From Pseudomonadota bacterium (GTDB lineage: Bacteria > Myxococcota > UBA9042 > PHBI01): 10,920 bases of DNA. Each line of letters begins with the position of its first letter. Position 1 is the first letter of the stretch. The stretch lies in NCBI GenBank assembly GCA_005772945.1, contig SXIE01000023.1, positions 1 to 10,920 of the forward strand, in the 5' to 3' direction. Position numbers and translations under genes: made by a program. The notes below the pieces were generated by a model. That model worked only from the letters and a program-made list of their open reading frames with translations. It searched no databases and had not been told where the DNA came from. This document shows positions 6,602-10,920 of the stretch, in pieces.

Positions 6602-8202
6602 GTGTCATCGTTCGCGACGTGTCCCTCCCGGTGACGGTCGACGTGTGGCGCGATCAGGAAGCGCTGCGCGAGGCCGCCGCACGGGCGCTGGGCGCGCCGA
6701 TCGAGACGATCGGGCTCGTGCGTGTCCGCAAGGTCTCGGTCGATGCGCGCGGGAAGAATCCGCGGCGCGTCGTCACCGCCGAGGTCTGGCGGGCCGATGA
6801 AGTCGCGCCCGCCGAGCCGACGCCGGTCTTGCGGCGACCGCCGCGGATGCGGTCGCGCGCGCAGGCGCCGATCATCGTCGGCAGCGGGCCGGCCGGTCTC
6901 TGGGCGGCGCTCAGGTGCGTCGAGGCGGGGCAGCCGGTGGTGCTGCTCGAGCGCGGAGGCGCGCTCGCGACGCGGCACGGGGCGGTGCGCGGGCTCCGTC
7001 GCGAGGGGGTGCTCGATCCCGAATCGAACCTGTGTTTCGGCGCCGGCGGAGCCGGAACCTACTCGGACGGCAAGCTCTACACGCGGCGGCGCGACGAGGA
7101 GATCCGGCGCGTCCACGAGGATCTGGTGGCCGCCGGTGCGCCGCGCGACATCATGATCGACGCGCACCCGCACGTCGGGACCAACCAGCTCATCCGGATC
7201 CTCGATCGCTTGGATCACTTCCTGGGCGACGCAGGGTGCGACGTGCGCTACGGGGCCAAGGTCGTGGCGCTCTTGCGGACGGCCAAGGGCGAGGTCGCGG
7301 GCGTGCGGCTCGGGGACGGAACCGAGATCGAAGGCAGCGCGGTCGTCCTGGCGACCGGGCACTCGGCGCGCGACGTCTATGGATGGCTCGCCGAGCTCGG
7401 TGTGCAGATGGCGCGCAAGCCGTTTGCCATCGGGGCGCGCTGCGAGCACCCGCAGCCACACATCGACGCGCTCCAGTACGGCGTCCACGCGGGGCAGCCG
7501 GGCCTCGAGCCGGCCGAGTACTTCCTGACCGCGCAGATCGGGGCGCGCGGCGTGTACTCCTTCTGCATGTGCCCGGGTGGTTTCGTCATCCCGACCTCGA
7601 CCGAGCTCGGGCGCCTCAATGTGAACGGCATGTCGAATCACCGGCGCGGATCGGACTTCGGCAACGCGGCGATCGTCGTGACGCTCGAGCCGAACGACTT
7701 CTGGATCGAGCGCCCCGGGGACCTCGATGCGTACGGGCCGCTGGCCGGGGTGGCGCTGCAGCGACACGTCGAGGGGCTCGCGTTCGCGGCGGGCGGCGGC
7801 GGGTTCCGAGCGCCGGCGCAGCGCCTCAGCGATTTTCTCGAGAAGCGCGCCGGCGATCTGCCGGGGCGCACGAGCTATCGGCCTGGGCTGACGCCGGCCG
7901 ATCTGCGCACCGTGCTCCCGGCGCGCGTGACCGACGCGATGGCCCGCGGCGTCGCGCGTTTCGAGCAGAGGATGCCGGGGTACGTCACGCGCGAGGCGAT
8001 TCTGATCGGCGCGGAGACGACGACCTCGAGCCCGGTCCGAATCGTGCGCGACGAGGCGACGCTCGAGGCGCCCGGCTTCCCCGGGTTTTTCCCGGCCGGC
8101 GAGGGCGCGGGGATGGCGGGCGGGATCGTGTCGAGCGCGCTCGATGGGCTGCGGGTGGCCGAGGCGGTGCTGCGGCGCATCGGACAGGGCGACGCCGTCT
8201 AA
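6598..8202 (+). CDS. FAD-dependent dehydrogenase/oxidoreductase, COG2509 type
   Basis: 534 aa from a GTG that overlaps the mutY stop (GTGA), with GAGGTGGA just upstream. The frame stays open far into mutY, but family length and the overlap favour 6598. Residues about 1-65 are the N-terminal domain typical of the COG2509 family (VSLPVTVDVWRDQEALREAAARALG, then VRKVSVDARGKN). FAD binding starts at PIIVGSGPAGLWAAL (GSGPAG at 95-100), with LERG ending the second strand. Other family signatures are GAGGAGTYSDGKLYTR, HPHVGTNQL, FCMCPGGFVIP, GAETTTSSPVRI and FFPAGEGAGMAGGIVSSALDG, the last being the C-terminal FAD-binding stretch. No membrane segment is seen, so it is cytoplasmic. The reaction and electron partner of the family are not known to me. 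Tight coupling to mutY suggests shared expression, perhaps under oxidative stress (inference). Confidence 0.92.
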   Translation: MSVIVRDVSLPVTVDVWRDQEALREAAARALGAPIETIGLVRVRKVSVDARGKNPRRVVTAEVWRADEVAPAEPTPVLRRPPRMRSRAQAPIIVGSGPAGLWAALRCVEAGQPVVLLERGGALATRHGAVRGLRREGVLDPESNLCFGAGGAGTYSDGKLYTRRRDEEIRRVHEDLVAAGAPRDIMIDAHPHVGTNQLIRILDRLDHFLGDAGCDVRYGAKVVALLRTAKGEVAGVRLGDGTEIEGSAVVLATGHSARDVYGWLAELGVQMARKPFAIGARCEHPQPHIDALQYGVHAGQPGLEPAEYFLTAQIGARGVYSFCMCPGGFVIPTSTELGRLNVNGMSNHRRGSDFGNAAIVVTLEPNDFWIERPGDLDAYGPLAGVALQRHVEGLAFAAGGGGFRAPAQRLSDFLEKRAGDLPGRTSYRPGLTPADLRTVLPARVTDAMARGVARFEQRMPGYVTREAILIGAETTTSSPVRIVRDEATLEAPGFPGFFPAGEGAGMAGGIVSSALDGLRVAEAVLRRIGQGDAV

Positions 8203-8220
8203 GTCAGCGCCGCCGGGCCG

Positions 8221-8730
8221 TCACGCGACGCCGAGGTAGGGGCGCCACTTCTCGGGCATCGCGTCGTGATGGCCGAGCAGCAACTGCCAGGTGTTGACGC
8301 GCGGACGCGTCGGGTGCGCGTGGAGAACGAGGCCCGCTTCGGTCGGGGTCATCGAGCCCTTCCGTTGATTGCAGGGACGACAGGCGAGCACGATGTTGTC
8401 CCATTGCGTGTCGCCGCCGCGGCTCTTGGGGAGGACGTGATCGTAGGTCCCCTCGCGTCGGGCGACCGGGCGATCGCAGTATTGGCAGCGGCCATGGTCG
8501 CGCGCGTAGATGGTCTCGCGCGAGAAGCGGACGTAGAGGCGCTCGCGGCGGCGGGCGCGCAGGAAGCGGATGACCGAGGGCATCGGGAACTCGGTTCGCG
8601 GGGTGCGGATCGTGCGGTCGTCGCGCGCCTCGAGGATCTCCACGCGTCCGGCCGCCCACCAGACCATCGCGCGCTTCCACGACACGCGCTCGATCGGCTC
8701 GTAGCTCTGACCCAGCACCAGCACTTCCAT
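8221..8730 (-). CDS. HNH endonuclease-family protein
   Basis: 169 aa. The ATG at 8730 has GGAGG 8 nt upstream and gives the usual family N-terminus MEVLVLGQSYEPIERVSWKR; an upstream in-frame ATG at 8913 would add 61 atypical residues. The C-terminal half is a zinc-type HNH domain: CQYC (Cys82, Cys85), YDHVLPKSRGG with Asp97 and His98, Asn112, and CRPCNQRK (Cys117, Cys120, Asn121, Lys124). All expected catalytic and zinc residues are present. This short single-domain form is widespread in bacterial chromosomes and is often labelled HNH endonuclease without a proven role. It is not next to a restriction or phage gene here. It converges on the flavoprotein gene with 18 bp between the stops and is transcribed divergently from the TetR gene. 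Confidence 0.92.
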   Translation of the reverse strand: MEVLVLGQSYEPIERVSWKRAMVWWAAGRVEILEARDDRTIRTPRTEFPMPSVIRFLRARRRERLYVRFSRETIYARDHGRCQYCDRPVARREGTYDHVLPKSRGGDTQWDNIVLACRPCNQRKGSMTPTEAGLVLHAHPTRPRVNTWQLLLGHHDAMPEKWRPYLGVA

Positions 8731-8983
8731 GGCGGCGACCTCCGACAAGCACCCGCGACCTCGGGTCGGCCGCCGGCGGACCCACGTCGGGCCATCACTT
8801 GGACGGTAGTGGCTCGGGCGTGGTCGCCACAAGTTCGCGGACGGAGACACCGTGGGATGAAGGGACGCGTCGTTAGTTGACACTTTGTCAGGAATGCGGC
8901 AGTGTGGCTCCACAGGCGCAGCTGCGGGACTCGCCTGGCGCGTGGTCGCGCGCCATCGCCCGCGCCTTCTTGGAGCTCACGCC
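8731..8983. other. Divergent intergenic region between HNH and TetR genes
   Basis: About 250 bases without a supported gene. It holds the HNH ribosome binding site, the TGACA-N3-TGTCA inverted repeat with TTGACA, and the TetR gene's ribosome binding site (GGAG, 8972-8975). Short frames that run through it have atypical composition. Confidence 0.6.
8877..8890 (+). promoter_or_regulatory. Candidate TetR operator overlapping a TTGACA -35 box
   Basis: Perfect inverted repeat TGACA-CTT-TGTCA at 8878-8890; its left arm is part of TTGACA (8877-8882). Size and symmetry suit a TetR dimer site, and it lies about 95 bp before the TetR start. A matching -10 on the plus strand is weak (CAGTGT after 17 nt). 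Autoregulation is inferred. Confidence 0.4.
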
Positions 8984-9661
8984 GTGCCTCCGCGCCCGAA
9001 TCCGCAACGCCGACTCGATCTCGCGCGCGCCGCATTCCAGGTGCTCTGCACGCGCGGCGTCCAGGACGTGACGATGCGCGAGCTGGCCGAGGCGCTCGGC
9101 GTGAAGCGGCCGACCCTCTATTGGTACTTTCCGGATCTGGGCGCGATCTTCGACGTGGTGCTGGCCGACGTGCTGGCGCGTATGCGGGTGTTTCTGGCCG
9201 CGCGGATGGCGCCCGCGGCGGGGGCGAAGGGGCAGGCAGCCGTACATCCACCCGTCCATCCATTAGACGCGCTCGATGCTTACGCCGAGGCGATCCACGC
9301 CTTTTACGCGAGCGGCGATGCGCAGGGCGGATCGATCTTCGTGGCGCTCATCCAGTTCTGGGCGGTGTCCGAATCGGGCGAGCCGAACCGGGCGCTGCAG
9401 GCGATGAACGCGCACTTTCTGCCGTGGCGGAAGGCCGCCATCCAGATGGTCGCGCGGGGGGTCGAGGACGGGACGGTGGCGCCGTGTGATCCGGAGGCGC
9501 TCGTCGATCTGGTGGCAGCGGTGATCGATGGGTGCCTGCTGCATCGCGTGAGTCGGGGGGCGGATCCGGGGCCGGTGCTGGCGATGCTGCGCGAGCAGGT
9601 GCTGGCGCCGCTCAGGCGCGCGCCGGTGAAGGGCGCGCGGCGCGTGAAGAAGAAGGCGTGA
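8984..9661 (+). CDS. TetR/AcrR-family transcriptional regulator
   Basis: 225 aa from the GTG at 8984, with TTGGAG 8 nt upstream. This fits the family length, while starts further upstream add a Gly/Ala-rich stretch over the likely promoter. The N-terminal DNA-binding domain is clear: RRLDLARAAFQVLCTRGVQDVTMRELAEALGVKRPTLYWYF (about 9-49), with recognition helix RPTLYWYF. The rest is a helical ligand-binding and dimer region of unknown ligand. Between the DNA-binding domain and the ligand core there is an Ala/Gly- and HPPVHP-containing loop (about 75-95) whose DNA is less GC-rich and has a short direct repeat. The C-terminus is basic (KGARRVKKKA). It lies 27 bp upstream of the C45 hydrolase gene, so it probably controls its own operon. 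Confidence 0.92.
   Translation: MPPRPNPQRRLDLARAAFQVLCTRGVQDVTMRELAEALGVKRPTLYWYFPDLGAIFDVVLADVLARMRVFLAARMAPAAGAKGQAAVHPPVHPLDALDAYAEAIHAFYASGDAQGGSIFVALIQFWAVSESGEPNRALQAMNAHFLPWRKAAIQMVARGVEDGTVAPCDPEALVDLVAAVIDGCLLHRVSRGADPGPVLAMLREQVLAPLRRAPVKGARRVKKKA
9240..9262 (+). repeat. Short direct repeat within TetR gene (VHPPVHP loop)
   Basis: CCGTACATCCA (9240-9250) and CCGTCCATCCA (9252-9262) differ at one base. They encode the repeated VHP of a likely surface loop, with codons (GTA, CCA, TTA) rare in the neighbours. It may be a small tandem duplication. Confidence 0.45.
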
Positions 9662-9688
9662 CGGTGATTCGAGCTGGGAGGCGGCGTG

Positions 9689-10920
9689 ATGGAACGGGTG
9701 GGACAGCCGGTGGTGGTCGTGTCGGTGGCGGGCGATGAGGTGGCGCTGGGGGCGCGGCATGGGGGGCTCGTGCGCGACCACGGGGAGCATCAGGCGCTCG
9801 TCGCGTTCTATCGGCGCTTGCCCGAGCGGATCCTGGCCGGCGGGTATCGCGGGGCGGGGCGACGGCTGGCGATCGCGGCGTTGGCGCCGATGATGGCGTG
9901 GGGCATGCGGCGGCTCGATCAGGCGCGGCCGGCGCTGCTGCGGGCGCGCTCGGAGGCGTTCCTGCTCGGGCTCGGACTGACGGCGCGCGAGGCGCGAGCG
10001 GCGCGGCCGCTCATGACCGTCGTGGATGCGACGCAGAATACGATCGGGGCGCTGACGCGCGCCGGGATTGCGCACGACATCCACGCGGCGGCCGGGGCGT
10101 GCTCGTCGTTCGCGGCGTGGGGCGAGGCGAGCGCGGGGGGTCGGCTGCTGTTCGCGCGCAACTTCGATCTGCCCGGCGCGGGCGTCTGGGATCGACGGCC
10201 GGCGGTGATATTTTGTACACCAACGAATGGCCTGAGATACGGATACATTGCGACCGTGGGGGCCGATACGCCGGGGGTGACGGCGTTCAACGAGGCCGGG
10301 ATCGTGCTGTCGTCGCATACGCGTTTTCATCGCAACGTGCGCTTCGATGGGCGGGCGATTTTGGATCTGGGGCAGGCGATCGCGGCGGGGGCGCGGACGA
10401 TCGCGGAGGCCGTGGCGATCGCGCGCGCGGCGCCGATCGCGTCGTCGTGGGGGATCCTCGTCGGGTCGGCGGCGGAGCGGCGCGCGGTGCTGCTCGAGAC
10501 GCATGCGGGCGGGGTCGCGGTGGTCGAGCCGGAGGCGGGCCGGAGCTGGAATGCGACGACGAATCGGTACCGCGCGGCGGCGATGCAGGTGGGCGAGTGC
10601 GTGCCGTCGGCGGCCTGGGTGCAGCAATCGGACGGGCGCTATTCGGTCATGGCGCGGAGGCTCGAGGCGTGCGCGGGCGAGCCGATGACGGTCGCGGCGG
10701 CGATGGCGCTGCTCGGGTCGCGCGAGGCGGGCGATGTGCCGGGCTGGGAGCGGACGACCGGCGACACGTTGTGCCAGAGCGTGACGATCCAGAGCGTCGT
10801 GGTCGATGTCGAAGGGGGCGCGATCTGGGTCGGCTCGGGCGAGGCGCCGACGTCGCTCGGGCCGTGGACGCGGGTGCCGATGGCGTGGCAGGGCGGGCTC
10901 GGGGTGGACCGGATCGCGGC
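9689..10920 (+). CDS. C45-family autoproteolytic acyltransferase/hydrolase (Ntn type), 3' end outside window
   Basis: 410 codons are visible, with no stop. The ATG at 9689 has GGGAGG 8 nt upstream; a GTG one codon earlier is also possible. The core matches C45 / acyl-CoA:isopenicillin N acyltransferase-like proteins: GACSSFAAWG with candidate nucleophile Cys138, GGRLLFARNFDLPG (Arg157, Asn158, Asp160), then GYIATVGADTPGVTAFNEAGIVLSSH (GVTAFNE-G replaces the common GMNE-G), and WNATTNRY further on. In this family the chain cuts itself before the Cys, which becomes the N-terminal nucleophile acting on amide bonds. The N-terminal about 137 residues would be the released or alpha portion. There is no obvious signal peptide, though ARRLAIAALAPMMAWG-like hydrophobic stretch lies at about 55-70. 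It follows the TetR gene by 27 bp and is probably co-transcribed. The substrate is unknown; amide-linked acyl or aminoacyl compounds are possible. Confidence 0.85.
   Translation, partial: MERVGQPVVVVSVAGDEVALGARHGGLVRDHGEHQALVAFYRRLPERILAGGYRGAGRRLAIAALAPMMAWGMRRLDQARPALLRARSEAFLLGLGLTAREARAARPLMTVVDATQNTIGALTRAGIAHDIHAAAGACSSFAAWGEASAGGRLLFARNFDLPGAGVWDRRPAVIFCTPTNGLRYGYIATVGADTPGVTAFNEAGIVLSSHTRFHRNVRFDGRAILDLGQAIAAGARTIAEAVAIARAAPIASSWGILVGSAAERRAVLLETHAGGVAVVEPEAGRSWNATTNRYRAAAMQVGECVPSAAWVQQSDGRYSVMARRLEACAGEPMTVAAAMALLGSREAGDVPGWERTTGDTLCQSVTIQSVVVDVEGGAIWVGSGEAPTSLGPWTRVPMAWQGGLGVDRIA
10212..10228 (+). repeat. 17-bp exact repeat, copy 2 (in C45 gene)
   Basis: The same 17 bases as at 6072-6088, in the same codon phase, encoding CTPTN in the C45 protein. 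It sits in an AT-rich patch (about 10205-10251) with codons ATA, TTT, TGT, ACA, AGA and ATT that are rare in the rest of the gene. Confidence 0.7.

Noticed and set aside
5746..7767. 673-codon open frame on the minus strand opposite mutY and the flavoprotein gene
   Set aside because: Length comes from G/C third-position bias of the two real genes beneath it; the product is Arg/Pro/Ala-rich and shows no family motif.
8203..8220. Possible bidirectional terminator between the converging flavoprotein and HNH genes
   Set aside because: Only 18 bp, with no stable inverted repeat or U-tract; small CGTC/GACG pairing near 8219-8230 is too weak.
8221..8730. HNH gene as part of a defence or phage module
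   Set aside because: No methylase, toxin, nuclease partner or phage gene lies nearby; this short HNH form is common as a stand-alone chromosomal gene.
8894..8983. Earlier ATG/TTG starts for the TetR gene
   Set aside because: AGGA touches the ATG at 8894 with no spacing, and the added residues are unlike TetR N-termini; GTG 8984 has a well-spaced GGAG.
9263..10627. 454-codon open frame on the minus strand opposite TetR and C45
   Set aside because: It crosses two genes with clear motifs on the plus strand, and its Arg/His/Pro-rich product resembles nothing.

Overview
The window is a GC-rich stretch, roughly 70% G+C by eye, with codons ending almost always in G or C. It carries a PknK-type Ser/Thr kinase fused to an ATPase-like region, an extended WXXGXW-repeat exported protein and a DUF4920 lipoprotein. 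This suggests a large-genome Gram-negative predatory or social bacterium, most plausibly Myxococcota (Polyangia-like). That is inferred from gene style only; no rRNA or other phylogenetic marker is present.

Layout. On the minus strand (1-2687) lies a two-gene operon: a 268-aa protein of unknown function with a possible N-terminal helix-turn-helix, overlapping by ATGA a kinase whose 3' end is cut off by the window edge. The operon is preceded by a 15-bp hairpin and a second small hairpin that displays its ribosome binding site in the loop. Upstream on the same strand (2828-4372) is an exported WXXGXW-repeat protein with a long basic disordered tail, then (4600-5337) a DUF4920 lipoprotein with a structured 5' leader. 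From 5501 the plus strand carries mutY (adenine DNA glycosylase) overlapping by GTGA a COG2509-type FAD-dependent dehydrogenase. An HNH endonuclease-family gene converges on it (8221-8730, minus). After a divergent intergenic region with a TGACA-N3-TGTCA operator candidate come a TetR-family regulator (8984-9661) and, 27 bp later, a C45-type autoproteolytic acyltransferase/hydrolase that runs off the right edge.

How the parts may work together. Three short transcription units look coupled: the unknown protein with the kinase (signalling), mutY with the flavoprotein (DNA repair plus a redox enzyme of unknown substrate), and TetR with the C45 hydrolase (probably a ligand-controlled amide-bond enzyme). 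I see no phage, transposon, CRISPR, tRNA or rRNA. No complete new system is evident. The best leads are the kinase with an ATPase-like domain that has lost both Walker motifs together with its partner gene and structured leader, the Cys/His-rich insert in the DUF4920 lipoprotein, and an exact 17-bp repeat shared in the same codon phase by two unrelated genes.
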